DNA of 64,000 nt from DATBVX01 sp963695985 (GCA_963695985.1 CAVOIC010000005.1:62001-126000), one strand, 5' to 3'. Counted from the first letter of the stretch, positions 8,999 to 17,818 are shown. Program-made: numbers and translations. Notes: a model not told the origin generated them from the letters alone.

Positions 8999-10189
8999 TC
9001 AGCTCAGAAAAGCGAATACCTCCTCCTTGAAGCGGGCCGAAGCCGGATCGTGTTCGAGGATCATATGATTGCGTGTTTCGAGCAGCGCGAACCGCGCCCC
9101 GGGGATTGATGCCGCCAGGTCCCTGCCGGCGTCGAGCGGGGTGACCGAATCTTCACGTGGATGCAGGATGAGCGTTGGAACCCTGATTGCACCCAACAGC
9201 GCGGATACGTCCATGGCATGGATCGCCATCAGTATGCGCACGGCATTTTCGGCTGAAGTGGTCAGCCGCTGCTGCTCGTTGAACCAGTTCTGCTCCTCGG
9301 GCGTTGCGTCTGGCATCAGTGTGGTCGTCCACATCTGGCGAAAAGCCGGATTGCTTTGCCCCCAGTGGCTGCGCATAAGTGTGGCCATTGCCTGAACGTC
9401 AGCGTCGCTGCGCATGGGACGGGCGAAGCCGGAGTACAAGACCAAGTGGCTCAAGCGCTCCGGGTGCCTGGCCGCATAGGCGATGGATACGGGACAGCCC
9501 ATCGAGACGCCCATCAGAGAGAACCGCTCAACACCCGCTGCATCGACAACGGTTTCCAGATCTGTGACAAACGACTGTAGCGAAATGTCCTTCACATCCC
9601 AATCGGAAAGCCCGTTGCCGCGATGATCGTATCGGACCAGCCGATGATGCTGAGAAAGATCCTTGAGCAAATGGCCATAGACCGGGCTGTCCCAGTCATG
9701 CTCGAGATGTGACAACCAATGTGCCGTCCTGACCAGGGGAGAGCCTTTGCCGGAGATCGCATACGCAAGGCGCACTCCGTCGGGTGTTCGGCAGAACTGA
9801 ACGGGTGGGCGCGGTCGTGACCGCTCAGCGACCGGCTGGTCTTCTGCGGGCGACAACGCTCTGACGTCGGCCACAAACCGGTAGCCCCGGCCGGGTTCCG
9901 TGACGATGAATCGATGATCAGCAGAGCTCTCGCCCAGGAGCCGTCGCAGCGTCGAGATGTTCTGATTGAGATTATTTTCTTCGACGACGACGTTGGGCCA
10001 GATCGCCTTCATCAGAGTCGCCTTATCGATGAGCTGGCCAGAATGTTCGACGAGGTACAGAAGGGTATCGAATACCCTCGGCGTCAGCGGGACGGGCTTG
10101 CCGTCGGCACGCGAGCGCAGCAGGCGCTGCGTGACATCGACGCAAAATTTTCCGAATTCGTAACCGACGCGTGACCCAGATACGTGCAT
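8999..10189 (-). CDS. Winged-helix (OmpR/CadC-type) DNA-binding domain fused to an alpha/beta hydrolase
   Basis: This 396-aa protein joins two domains. Residues about 8-108 form an OmpR/PhoB-type winged helix (LTPRVFDTLLYLVEHSGQ, then ISTLRRLLGE and the wing GRGYRFVADV) with no receiver domain. Residues about 135-396 form an alpha/beta hydrolase. The hydrolase triad looks intact: nucleophile Ser229 in GVSMG, probable Asp347 in HPREDSVTP, and His375 in TRNHMIL. There is no membrane segment, so it is a soluble one-component protein, unlike CadC. It may sense a small ligand in the hydrolase pocket or couple hydrolysis to gene control; this is inference. It diverges from the urcA-like gene across 140 bp, which could hold its operator. 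Confidence 0.88.
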   Translation of the reverse strand: MHVSGSRVGYEFGKFCVDVTQRLLRSRADGKPVPLTPRVFDTLLYLVEHSGQLIDKATLMKAIWPNVVVEENNLNQNISTLRRLLGESSADHRFIVTEPGRGYRFVADVRALSPAEDQPVAERSRPRPPVQFCRTPDGVRLAYAISGKGSPLVRTAHWLSHLEHDWDSPVYGHLLKDLSQHHRLVRYDHRGNGLSDWDVKDISLQSFVTDLETVVDAAGVERFSLMGVSMGCPVSIAYAARHPERLSHLVLYSGFARPMRSDADVQAMATLMRSHWGQSNPAFRQMWTTTLMPDATPEEQNWFNEQQRLTTSAENAVRILMAIHAMDVSALLGAIRVPTLILHPREDSVTPLDAGRDLAASIPGARFALLETRNHMILEHDPASARFKEEVFAFLS

Positions 10190-10329
10190 CGCGGTACTTC
10201 AGGAGAATTCAGAGCGTTTCAGGAGGTCGCCAAAGATTCTTCAACTGCAGTGGACGATCTTACCCCCCGGCCCGCCGGATCACGAGACACCCCGGCGGCA
10301 TGGCAAACCAGGAATCCGGGAGATACGAA

Positions 10330-10695
10330 ATGAACGGTTCAACGAGAAAGTCGATTGCCGCACTGACTTTGGCCACTGTGCTCACCGCCAGCGCGTCGGT
10401 AGCTTTGGCCGACCCACCGAGCGGGACGCCGCAGGAGCCGAGCCGAAAAGTCAGGTTCTCTGATCTCGACCTTTCCAAGCCAGACGGCGCCGAAGCGCTG
10501 TATCAGCGCATCCAGATGAGCGCGCACCTCGTGTGCACGGATAGCTCTGCACCTTGGGATGCGGAGCGACAGGAGACGTATGAGCGCTGCTACAAGGCTA
10601 CTGTGGAAGATGCGGTTTCACGCGTGAACCGGCCGCAGCTCACCGCTTTGCATCGTGCGAAGACCAAGCCCGTGCTCGTCGGCGTCAACGACTAA
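10330..10695 (+). CDS. UrcA family protein (secreted, small)
   Basis: This 121-aa protein has a signal peptide (residues about 1-27, cleaved after ...ASVALA) and a short mature domain with the family pattern VRFSDLDLSKPDGAEALYQRI near residue 40, followed by conserved Cys (HLVC and ERCYK) that probably form a disulfide. UrcA proteins are periplasmic, of unknown role, and common in sphingomonads, Caulobacter and some gammaproteobacteria. The start ATG at 10330 puts the signal peptide at the N-terminus; the frame is open further upstream but not convincingly coding. A perfect 14-bp stem-loop follows at 10709. Confidence 0.82.
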   Translation: MNGSTRKSIAALTLATVLTASASVALADPPSGTPQEPSRKVRFSDLDLSKPDGAEALYQRIQMSAHLVCTDSSAPWDAERQETYERCYKATVEDAVSRVNRPQLTALHRAKTKPVLVGVND

Positions 10696-10708
10696 TCAGG
10701 GCTCAACT

Positions 10709-10745
10709 GCAATGCTTGCCGGACAACAGTGCCGGCAAGCATTGC
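10709..10745 (+). terminator. Perfect 14-bp stem-loop after the UrcA gene
   Basis: GCAATGCTTGCCGG at 10709-10722 and its exact reverse complement at 10732-10745 enclose a 9-nt loop. It begins 13 nt after the UrcA stop. There is no U-run after the stem, so termination may need Rho, or the stem may protect the mRNA 3' end. Confidence 0.6.
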
Positions 10746-10924
10746 TGTTCGATTCGGAAACCGCGCCGCGTCAATTGCAGTGCACGATCCGTGGTATTTC
10801 TGCCACGCAATTTATGTGTGTGATGCAGCCCGCAATCTCAACTCGTGTTTCTTGCCCGACACGCGCAGATCCGCATGATGCCACGTGCTGCGTATCGCAA
10901 TTGGACAGAATCCGAGGAGGAATT

Positions 10925-11500
10925 GTGCGAAAACTGGTTTGGGCTTTGATGGCGGTTGCTGGAATGACAACCGCTCACGCAGGTGACTTGAGCTACACGT
11001 ACGCCGAAGGCGGTCTCGGTCGCGTCGATCTCGATAACATCGATACGGGCGACAGCTACTTTCTCGGCGGTTCGCTCGCGATCGGGACAAACTGGCTCGG
11101 TTTCGCCGAGTACAGCAGGTCTGAGTTCTCGGAGGCTGGCGCCGATGCCAACGTCGATCAGCTTCAGATCGGCTTTGGCGGCCACTTCCCGATGACCGAT
11201 GCGGTGGACTTCGTCGGCAAGCTTGCCTACGTGGATGAGAGTGTCGACGTCAACACACCGGTCGGCAGCGGCAGCGCCGATGAGAACGGTTACATGCTGT
11301 CAGCCGGGGTGCGTACACATGTGCTCGAGAAACTGGACCTCACGGGTGCAGTCGAGTACGTCGACCTGGGCGACTCGGACGACACGGGGCTGTCGCTTCG
11401 TGGCTTGTACGAGTTCACCGACATGTTCTCGCTGGGCGCACGAGTCGGTTATTCCGACGACGCTAGCGTCTACGGCGTGTTCGCCCGCTTTTCCTTCTGA
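10925..11500 (+). CDS. Small outer-membrane beta-barrel protein
   Basis: This 191-aa protein starts at GTG 10925, supported by a strong GAGGAGG site 5 nt upstream. Residues 1-19 form a signal peptide ending THAGD. The mature part is a run of alternating amphipathic strands with turns rich in Asp and Gly (GRVDLDNIDTGDSYFLGGSL, VGSGSADENG), and it ends in an aromatic residue, VFARFSF, as expected for BAM-inserted barrels. It fits the OmpA-like/porin small barrel superfamily with about 8 strands. No specific function can be assigned. It converges on the minus-strand operon ending at 11592, with hairpins in between. Confidence 0.8.
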   Translation: MRKLVWALMAVAGMTTAHAGDLSYTYAEGGLGRVDLDNIDTGDSYFLGGSLAIGTNWLGFAEYSRSEFSEAGADANVDQLQIGFGGHFPMTDAVDFVGKLAYVDESVDVNTPVGSGSADENGYMLSAGVRTHVLEKLDLTGAVEYVDLGDSDDTGLSLRGLYEFTDMFSLGARVGYSDDASVYGVFARFSF

Positions 11501-11514
11501 TCCCGCCTGACATT

Positions 11515-11545
11515 GCGGCGGCACGGCCGATGGCCGTGTCGCCGC
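11515..11545. terminator. Bidirectional hairpin between convergent genes
   Basis: GCGGCGGCACGGCC at 11515-11528 pairs with GGCCGTGTCGCCGC at 11532-11545 (one G-T wobble, 3-nt loop). A second hairpin, GTCGGCGG/CCGCCGAC, lies at 11572-11592. Together they fill the 91-bp gap between the barrel gene and the end of the minus-strand operon, so they can act in both directions. Confidence 0.6.
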
Positions 11546-11591
11546 AGCGGCCGTAGCATTCGTGCTGCTACGTCGGCGGGCCTGCCGCCGA

Positions 11592-12608
11592 CTATCCGAG
11601 AGAGCGCTGAGCGTCGCGTAGCAGGTCACGCTGCGCCGGTAATGCCTTGCTTTTGATGCTGACGACGCGCGCGACGAGACTCTGGCCTGCGGCGTTGTGC
11701 AATTCGCTCAGACTGATTTCCGGTGCTTGTTCGCTCGCCTGCGCCTGTTTGACACCCATGCGGTCGACGCTGAGTGGACGGCGTGCGCACCAGAAGGTGC
11801 TCTCTGCATGCGAGAGCACCTCTACGACGATATCGAGATGTGCCTGCAGCAGTCCCGGGCCGGCACCGCGGGCGCTGAGCTGGGATTCGATGTCTTCCAG
11901 CTGTTGCTGCAACATGTGCGGATCGGTGGGCTTGTCAGCGCCGGCTTGGTCGAAGCCCCAGCGCCCGGACGCGAGCGCTGCGCGCTTGCGCCGCAGGAGG
12001 TCGCGCTCGCGTTCGAGCTCACCGCGCTCGGCCCGTGCTGTGGAGATGCGCCCGAGCGCGAGCGCGAGCAGGTGATCGAAGGCGCGGCGTTTGAGCAGCA
12101 GGCGGCTCTGGTCTTCTGCGCCGCTCGGATCGACCACAGTGTGATTGGTAAAGCTGACCGTAGTCTGCGCGACGTCGTGGCGCACGGTCTCGCCCTCGAG
12201 CGCAACGCCGAGAGTCTTGCGCTCGTGCAGCGTCATGAGCAGCAGCAGGACGACGCGCTCAGCGAGGCCGCCATCCGCGGTGCGGCGCCATTCATTGAGT
12301 GTGGCGTCGCGCTCCAATACCTCGCGCAGGTGTTCCACCGACGCAAAATACGCCGTGATCTCGGGTTCCGTGCCGTAGGAGCGCAAGTCCAGCTCGAGCG
12401 CAGGCGGCAGGCCATCGACCAGCGCTACGACGTGGTCGAGCGCATGGCCCACGGCGGTGCGCAGGCGCTTCTTATAGCCGGACAGCGCTCGCAGGCGCGA
12501 GTCGGTGCCGTCCACCGTGCGCTCGATCGCACGGTCGATGAGATCCGCCGGATAGGGTGAAGAATCGCCGCGGCCCGAGCCGAAGATGGACTGAAACAGT
12601 TGCAGCAT
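11592..12608 (-). CDS. Conserved hypothetical protein with coiled coil, PPK2-linked
   Basis: I do not recognise a named family for this 338-aa protein. It has no signal peptide or membrane segment. The N-terminal two-thirds look helical, and residues about 205-285 contain heptad-rich, charged helices (ERGELERERDLLRRKRAAL, MLQQQLEDIESQL) consistent with a coiled coil. The ATG at 12608 has an AAGAAGG site 8 nt upstream, and the open frame before it (to 12842) overlaps the PPK2 gene and is not coding. It is the last gene of the SulP/92-aa/PPK2 operon, 46 bp after PPK2, so a role in polyphosphate metabolism or its regulation is plausible but unproven. Confidence 0.7.
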   Translation of the reverse strand: MLQLFQSIFGSGRGDSSPYPADLIDRAIERTVDGTDSRLRALSGYKKRLRTAVGHALDHVVALVDGLPPALELDLRSYGTEPEITAYFASVEHLREVLERDATLNEWRRTADGGLAERVVLLLLMTLHERKTLGVALEGETVRHDVAQTTVSFTNHTVVDPSGAEDQSRLLLKRRAFDHLLALALGRISTARAERGELERERDLLRRKRAALASGRWGFDQAGADKPTDPHMLQQQLEDIESQLSARGAGPGLLQAHLDIVVEVLSHAESTFWCARRPLSVDRMGVKQAQASEQAPEISLSELHNAAGQSLVARVVSIKSKALPAQRDLLRDAQRSLG

Positions 12609-12654
12609 TGCCGCTGCCTTCTTTCGCAGGAGTGGAGACCCGGCGGCTACTCGA

Positions 12655-13476
12655 TCAGAACACTTCCTTGATGAACTTGAACGGGTAATCCGGCTCGCGA
12701 TAGCCGCTGCGCTTCTGCCGCTTCGGCAGCTTGATCTTCTCCCGCGGCGCCTCCTTATACGGAATCTGCTTGAGGAGATGGGTGATGAGGTTGAGGCGCG
12801 CGCGTTTCTTGTCGTCGCTGCGCACGACATGCCACGGGGCAAACGGCGTATCGGTCGCGGCGAACATGTCGTCGCGGGCGCGGGAATAGTCGTACCAGCG
12901 GCTGTAGGACTTGAGGTCCATCGGCGAGAGCTTCCAGATCTTGCGCCCGTCGTCGATCCTCGACTCGAGCCGGCGTGTCTGCTCTTCGGGGCTCACCTCG
13001 AGCCAGTACTTGATCAGGATGATCCCGGCATCGACCATCGCCTTTTCGACCAGCGGCACCATCTCAAGAAAGCGCTTCGTCTGCTCCGTGGTGCAGAACT
13101 CCATGACGCGCTCGACGCCGGCGCGGTTGTACCAGCTGCGGTCGAAGATGACGACCTCACCTGCGGCGGGGAAATGCCGCATGTAGCGCTGCACGTACAT
13201 CTGGCTCTTTTCGCGCTCCGTCGGTGACGGCAACGCGACCACGCGGAAGATACGATGGCTCACGCGATCGGTGATCGCCTTGATGGTACCTCCCTTGCCG
13301 GCACCATCGCGGCCTTCGAACACGACGCAGACCTTGAGTCCTTTGTGGACGACCCACTGCTGAAGCTTGACCAGCTCGACGTGCAGCCGCTGGAGCTCCT
13401 TGTCGTAGACCTTGCCTTTCAGCTTTCCGGACTTCCCGGTATCGGACTCTTCGTGCGTCTTCTTTTTGCCTTTCAT
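12655..13476 (-). CDS. ppk2: Polyphosphate kinase 2 family protein
   Basis: This 273-aa P-loop kinase uses polyphosphate to phosphorylate nucleotides (usually NDP or NMP) or the reverse. The Walker A motif is EGRDGAGKGG, followed by the PPK2 signature of Walker B FDRSWYNRAGVE and the lid segment with many arginines (RRLESRIDDGRKIWKLSPMD). A single PPK2 domain of this size matches class I/II enzymes. The chosen ATG at 13476 has a GAGG site 8 nt upstream; an ATG two codons earlier (13482) is too close to that site. It follows the 92-aa gene by 10 bp and is cotranscribed with a SulP transporter. Confidence 0.92.
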   Translation of the reverse strand: MKGKKKTHEESDTGKSGKLKGKVYDKELQRLHVELVKLQQWVVHKGLKVCVVFEGRDGAGKGGTIKAITDRVSHRIFRVVALPSPTEREKSQMYVQRYMRHFPAAGEVVIFDRSWYNRAGVERVMEFCTTEQTKRFLEMVPLVEKAMVDAGIILIKYWLEVSPEEQTRRLESRIDDGRKIWKLSPMDLKSYSRWYDYSRARDDMFAATDTPFAPWHVVRSDDKKRARLNLITHLLKQIPYKEAPREKIKLPKRQKRSGYREPDYPFKFIKEVF

Positions 13477-13486
13477 AGCCATGACC

Positions 13487-13765
13487 TCACGTCTTCTCCT
13501 CGTTTTCAAGCCCCTTGCGCGTGATCTCGCCATACAGGCTGATCAGTTGGGCGATGAGTGCCTGGTAGTCGGGGTTCTTCGCGACCAGCGTCTTGACCTT
13601 CCCCACGTCCTCGAACACGCGCTCGAGGAACTCCATGTCGTGCGCCTCCAGCCGCTCGCCGCGGTCGACCTTGCTCTTCAGCTCCAGCGCACGGGGCAGA
13701 CGCTCGTTGTTGAGCCGCTCGAGGAGGGCCTGGATCGTTCCGGTGTCTTTCGGTGATTCGGGCAT
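13487..13765 (-). CDS. Small conserved hypothetical protein (92 aa) in the PPK2-SulP operon
   Basis: A 92-aa, charged, all-helical protein with no signal peptide, membrane segment or recognisable domain. The ATG at 13765 has GGAG about 7 nt upstream. It lies 14 bp after the SulP gene and 10 bp before PPK2, so it is translated as part of that operon. Its size and helical heptads (ALLERLNNERLPRALELKSK, DMEFLERVFEDVGKVKTL) suggest a small adaptor or regulatory subunit, but this is only inference. Confidence 0.7.
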   Translation of the reverse strand: MPESPKDTGTIQALLERLNNERLPRALELKSKVDRGERLEAHDMEFLERVFEDVGKVKTLVAKNPDYQALIAQLISLYGEITRKGLENEEKT

Positions 13766-13779
13766 GCGGTGCTCCGGTC

Positions 13780-15450
13780 TTACTTTGACTGCGCTCGATA
13801 CTTGTCCACTGCCAGCTCGAGATTGAAGAACAAGCGCTCGCGGCCCATGGCCTCGCCCAGGGGCGAGTGCTGGACCATCGCAAACACTTCCGGCGCCAGC
13901 CCTGCGAGCCACAGTGTCGCACCACGCTCGCGGCTGCGCTGGTCGGCCTCAGTGAGCATTTTGAGCGCAGAATATTCGAGGTCGAAGACACCGCTCAGGT
14001 CAAACAGGACGACCTTGGGTTTCGCTTCCGCCACCAGCGCCCGGACCTTCTCCGCGATGCTTTCGGCGTTCAGGAAATACAGGCGGCCCTCGAGGCGGAG
14101 CATCAGCAGCCCTGGGAACGACTCATCGTCCGGATGCTCGGGCGAGCGCGGTCGGAACACATTCGTGCCAACCTTGCGTCCCAGCACGTACACGGGCGGA
14201 TTCGCTGTCTGCTGTGTGAGCGCGACGAGCGAGATGATGATCGCCACCAGGATGCCCTGCAGGGTTCCGACCAGCATCACTCCAAGGAAGGCCGCGATCG
14301 CCCAGATGAATTCGGTGCGGCGGATGCGCAGGATGTTGCGAAAATCGATGGGTTTGATGAGCCCAACGGAATAGACGATGACCGTACCGGCCAGCACGGC
14401 ATTGGGCATGAGTGCGATGAGCGGTGACAGAAACAGCATCGTCAGAAGCGTCATGAGTGCCGTCACGACGCCGGCGACCTGTGTGCGTGCACCGGTCATG
14501 CGATTGACCGCCGTCTGCGAGGTGCCGCCGCCCGCAGGCATTGCCCCCATGAACGCACCCGCCGCATTCGCCACTCCGGTGGCGACAAGCTCGGCGTTCG
14601 GCCGCAGCGGCGGCTCATCGGTTCTCGCGAACGCGCGGCCGGCTGCAATCGTTTCTGTGAAGCTCATGAGGGCGATGCCGAGGGCCCCTGGCCAGAGCTG
14701 CTGCGCGAGCCCGAGATCAGGCACGCTGACGGCCGGTAATCCCGCGGGAATCGCGCCCACGAGCGAGATGCCGTAGTTCTGCAGCGCGAACAGACTGACC
14801 GCTGCGATGGCGGCGGCGACGATGATCAGCGGCGCGGGCCAGCGCGGCCTCAGTTTCTCGATGACGGCGAGCCCACCAATCGTGAATGCGCCCACGGCCA
14901 GCGTCGGAAGCGACACATGGGGGAGGCCGACCACGATCGACTCCACGTTGTGGAGGAAGGTGCCCTTGGCGAAGTGGATACCGAGGACCTTCGGCAGCTG
15001 ATCGACGATGATCACGACGCCGATGCCGGCCTTGAAACCGATCAGGACGGGCTCGGAAATGAAATTCGCCACGAAACCCAGGCGCAGCACAGATGCCGCG
15101 ATCAGGATCGCGCCCACCATGAGCGTGAGGAGCGCGGTAGCCTGCACCAGCGCCGCCGGATCACCGTTGGGTACGACCTGGCCGAGCTCGGCGGCGGTCA
15201 GAATGGCCAGCGTCGTGGTGGTGGTGACGCTCAAGGGGCGCGAAGTGCCGAGCACCGCGTAGACGATCAGAGGCACGAAGGCCGTATACAGGCCCACCTG
15301 GATGGGCAGTCCGGCAATGGTCGCGTACGCCATTGCTTTCGGGATGACCACCGCCGCAGTGGTTAGCCCGGCTACGAGGTCGGACCCCAGCCAGTCCTTG
15401 CGGTAGGCCGACATCCAGTCGAGCATCGGTAGTCGAAGGGCGAGCTTCAT
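13780..15450 (-). CDS. SulP family inorganic anion transporter with STAS domain
   Basis: This 556-aa membrane protein belongs to the SLC26/SulP family. The N-terminal two-thirds contain the usual hydrophobic core of about 12-14 membrane segments, including the early signature GLTTAAVVIPKAMAYATIAGLP. Residues about 430-550 form a cytoplasmic STAS domain (KVVLFDLSGVFDLEYSALKML). SulP proteins carry sulfate, bicarbonate or dicarboxylates, and the substrate cannot be told here. ATG 15450 is preferred; a TTG at 15483 is an alternative. It is the first gene of a four-gene minus-strand operon with PPK2, which is an unusual pairing. Confidence 0.9.
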   Translation of the reverse strand: MKLALRLPMLDWMSAYRKDWLGSDLVAGLTTAAVVIPKAMAYATIAGLPIQVGLYTAFVPLIVYAVLGTSRPLSVTTTTTLAILTAAELGQVVPNGDPAALVQATALLTLMVGAILIAASVLRLGFVANFISEPVLIGFKAGIGVVIIVDQLPKVLGIHFAKGTFLHNVESIVVGLPHVSLPTLAVGAFTIGGLAVIEKLRPRWPAPLIIVAAAIAAVSLFALQNYGISLVGAIPAGLPAVSVPDLGLAQQLWPGALGIALMSFTETIAAGRAFARTDEPPLRPNAELVATGVANAAGAFMGAMPAGGGTSQTAVNRMTGARTQVAGVVTALMTLLTMLFLSPLIALMPNAVLAGTVIVYSVGLIKPIDFRNILRIRRTEFIWAIAAFLGVMLVGTLQGILVAIIISLVALTQQTANPPVYVLGRKVGTNVFRPRSPEHPDDESFPGLLMLRLEGRLYFLNAESIAEKVRALVAEAKPKVVLFDLSGVFDLEYSALKMLTEADQRSRERGATLWLAGLAPEVFAMVQHSPLGEAMGRERLFFNLELAVDKYRAQSK

Positions 15451-15600
15451 CGGCGGTCGTTTTTCGTTGGATCCCGCTTGCAATAACGAATCTTAGCCCG
15501 CCGCCTGACCAGCCAAGGTGGGTATTTGCCGAACCGGCACTGGCGCTCGGTAAGAGCCGCGCGCAATCCATTCATGTCCATGCGAATTCGCCAGCCTCAT

Positions 15601-15629
15601 CTGATTGGACGCGGCTGCTCGGCTATAAT
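15601..15629 (+). promoter_or_regulatory. Putative promoter for tRNA-Leu
   Basis: A perfect -10 box TATAAT lies at 15624-15629, with a weak -35 (CTGATT, 15601-15606) 17 bp away. The start of transcription would fall near 15636, about 30 nt before the tRNA. Confidence 0.5.
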
Positions 15630-15667
15630 GCACCCCGGAATTTCGCGCGGTCGGAGCTGATTCGCGG

Positions 15668-15752
15668 GCGAAAGTGGCGGAACTGGTAGACGCGCCGGCC
15701 TTAGGAGCCGGTGGGGCAACCCGTGAGAGTTCGAGTCTCTCCTTTCGCACCA
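15668..15752 (+). tRNA. tRNA-Leu (anticodon TAG)
   Basis: A class II tRNA with a long variable arm. Acceptor stem 15668-15674 pairs with 15742-15748, the anticodon TAG is at 15702-15704 in loop CTTAGGA, and the CCA end is encoded at 15750-15752. It precedes tig, as often seen in gammaproteobacteria. Confidence 0.95.
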
Positions 15753-15828
15753 GTCTGCCTCTTCACGCTGCCGTCATCGGCGACACCGATGCCGTAATCT
15801 GTCAAGTATCTGGGGTTCGGGAGTAATG

Positions 15829-17121
15829 ATGGTTTCGGTTCAATCCACGGGAGCGCTCGAGCGACGCATGGAGGTCGCGGTTCCCGCTGCCCGGATCGAA
15901 AAGGAGGTCGATGAGCGGCTGCGGACCGTGAGCCGGACCGCGCGGCTGAAGGGGTTTCGCCCCGGCAAGGCGCCGCTCAAGGTCATCCGCCAGCAGTTCG
16001 GCAGCCAGATCCACCGCGAGGTGGTGAGCGAGCTGCTGCGGTCGAGCTTTGCCGAGGCGGTGACGGAGCGAAAGCTCAACCCGGCCGGCGGGCCGCGCAT
16101 CGAGCCGATCAGCGTGGGCGAGGGCGAGGACCTGCGCTACACCGCCATCTTCGAGGTGTTCCCGGAGGTCACGGTCAAGGGGCTGGAGAGCATCGAGATC
16201 GAGCGCCCGGTAGCCAGCGTGACCGAGGAAGACATCGACGCGATGATCGAAAGCCTGCGCAAACAACGTCCGAACTGGAAGCTCGCGGGCCGAGGCTCCC
16301 GGACTGGCGATCGGGTCACGATCGATTTTGTCGGCACGATCGACGGCGTCCCCTTCGACGGCGGCAAGGGCGAGAACGTCGCCATCGTTTTGGGTGAAGG
16401 GCGCATGCTGCCGGAATTCGAAGCCGGCCTCATCGGCAGGGACGCAGATGCGCAGGCCTCGCTCAGCGTTCGCTTCCCGGACGACTATCACTCCAAGGCC
16501 ATCGCCGGCAAGACCGCAGAATTTGCGGTTACGGTGAAGAAGGTCGAGGAGCCCGAATTGCCGCCGCTCGATGATGCGTTCCTTGCGGCCTATGGCGTGA
16601 GCGAGGGCGGCATCGCCAAGCTGCGCGAGGATGTCGGCGACAACATGCGCCGCGAGCTTGAACAGAATGTTCGTGCGCGCCTGAAGTCACAAGTGCTGGA
16701 AAAGCTCGTGGCGGCCAATCCGATCGAACTCCCGGCGGCCTTGGTCGAATCGCAGATTCGCGACATGCAGCTCGACATGGCGCGGCGGATCGGCGCGCGT
16801 GACGCCTCGCAGATCCCGGCGCGCGATCCGTTCGTGGAGCCGGCGCGCCGGCGCGTCGCGCTGGGGCTGCTGGTGAACGAGATCATCAAGGCCGAGAAGA
16901 TCGAGCTGGACCGGGCCAAGGTCGCGGAGCGGCTCGAGGAAATCGTGGCCACCTACAAGGACCCGCAGGAGGCTCTGCGCCTTTACCGGCAGAACCGCGA
17001 AGCGATGCAGCAGGTCGAAATGCTGGTGCTCGAGGACCAGGTGGTGGACTGGCTGCTGGGGCGCGTCAAGGCGACCGATCAACCCAGCAGTTTCAAGGCA
17101 GTCATGAATTTCGGGAACTGA
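15829..17121 (+). CDS. tig: Trigger factor, ribosome-bound chaperone and prolyl isomerase
   Basis: This 430-aa protein binds ribosomal protein L23 at the exit tunnel and shields nascent chains. The ribosome-binding signature GFRPGKAPLKVI (trigger factor GFRxGK) lies near residue 44. The FKBP-like isomerase domain spans about 155-240 (GDRVTIDFVGTIDGVPFDGG), and the C-terminal helical chaperone arms follow. Two adjacent ATGs exist at 15826 and 15829; the second is better spaced from the GGGAG site. It heads the classical tig-clpP-clpX-lon cluster. Confidence 0.97.
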   Translation: MVSVQSTGALERRMEVAVPAARIEKEVDERLRTVSRTARLKGFRPGKAPLKVIRQQFGSQIHREVVSELLRSSFAEAVTERKLNPAGGPRIEPISVGEGEDLRYTAIFEVFPEVTVKGLESIEIERPVASVTEEDIDAMIESLRKQRPNWKLAGRGSRTGDRVTIDFVGTIDGVPFDGGKGENVAIVLGEGRMLPEFEAGLIGRDADAQASLSVRFPDDYHSKAIAGKTAEFAVTVKKVEEPELPPLDDAFLAAYGVSEGGIAKLREDVGDNMRRELEQNVRARLKSQVLEKLVAANPIELPAALVESQIRDMQLDMARRIGARDASQIPARDPFVEPARRRVALGLLVNEIIKAEKIELDRAKVAERLEEIVATYKDPQEALRLYRQNREAMQQVEMLVLEDQVVDWLLGRVKATDQPSSFKAVMNFGN

Positions 17122-17179
17122 GTTAACGATCGCAAGAGAACCTTGTCCTAGGCTTCAACTACTTGTTTCGGACCCACAT

Positions 17180-17818
17180 ATGACCACTGCCAGCACCCGT
17201 GCCCTGAACCTCGTCCCGATGGTCGTCGAGCAGACCGCCCGCGGCGAACGCGCTTATGACATCTATTCGCGCCTGCTCAAGGAGCGGGTGATCTTCATCG
17301 TCGGCCCGATCGAGGACCAGATGGCCAACCTGGTGGTCGCGCAGCTCCTGTTCCTCGAATCCGAGAACCCCGAAAAGGACGTGGCCCTCTATATCAACAG
17401 TCCAGGTGGCGAGGTGAGCGCGGGACTTGCCATCTACGACACCATGCAGTTCATCCGCCCGGCCGTCAGCACGATCTGCGTGGGACAGGCGGCCAGCATG
17501 GGCGCGGTGCTTCTCGCCGGGGGCGAGAAGAACAAGCGGTACGCGCTGCCCCATTCGCGCATCATGATTCACCAGCCGCTAGCGGGTTTTCAGGGCCCTG
17601 CGGCGGACGTCGATATCCATACGCGCGAGCTGCTGCAGACGCGCGATCGCCTGAACCGCATACTCGAAAAGCACACTGGTCAGACCATCGACAAGATCAA
17701 GCAGGACACCGACCGGGACAATTTCATGGGCGGTGAGGCGGCAGTGAAATACGGCATCATCGATCACGTCCTCGAGAGCCGCAGCGATCTTCCGGTGGAG
17801 GCGGGTGGCAAGTCTTGA
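17180..17818 (+). CDS. clpP: ATP-dependent Clp protease proteolytic subunit
   Basis: This 212-aa serine peptidase forms the double-heptamer chamber of ClpXP/ClpAP. The catalytic triad is Ser106 (GQAASMGA), His131 (MIHQP) and Asp180 (DTDRDNFM), an offset of five from E. coli numbering, so it is intact. A short N-terminal propeptide ends near the conserved LVPMVVEQT. The ATG at 17180 lies 58 bp after tig and 133 bp before clpX. Confidence 0.97.
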   Translation: MTTASTRALNLVPMVVEQTARGERAYDIYSRLLKERVIFIVGPIEDQMANLVVAQLLFLESENPEKDVALYINSPGGEVSAGLAIYDTMQFIRPAVSTICVGQAASMGAVLLAGGEKNKRYALPHSRIMIHQPLAGFQGPAADVDIHTRELLQTRDRLNRILEKHTGQTIDKIKQDTDRDNFMGGEAAVKYGIIDHVLESRSDLPVEAGGKS

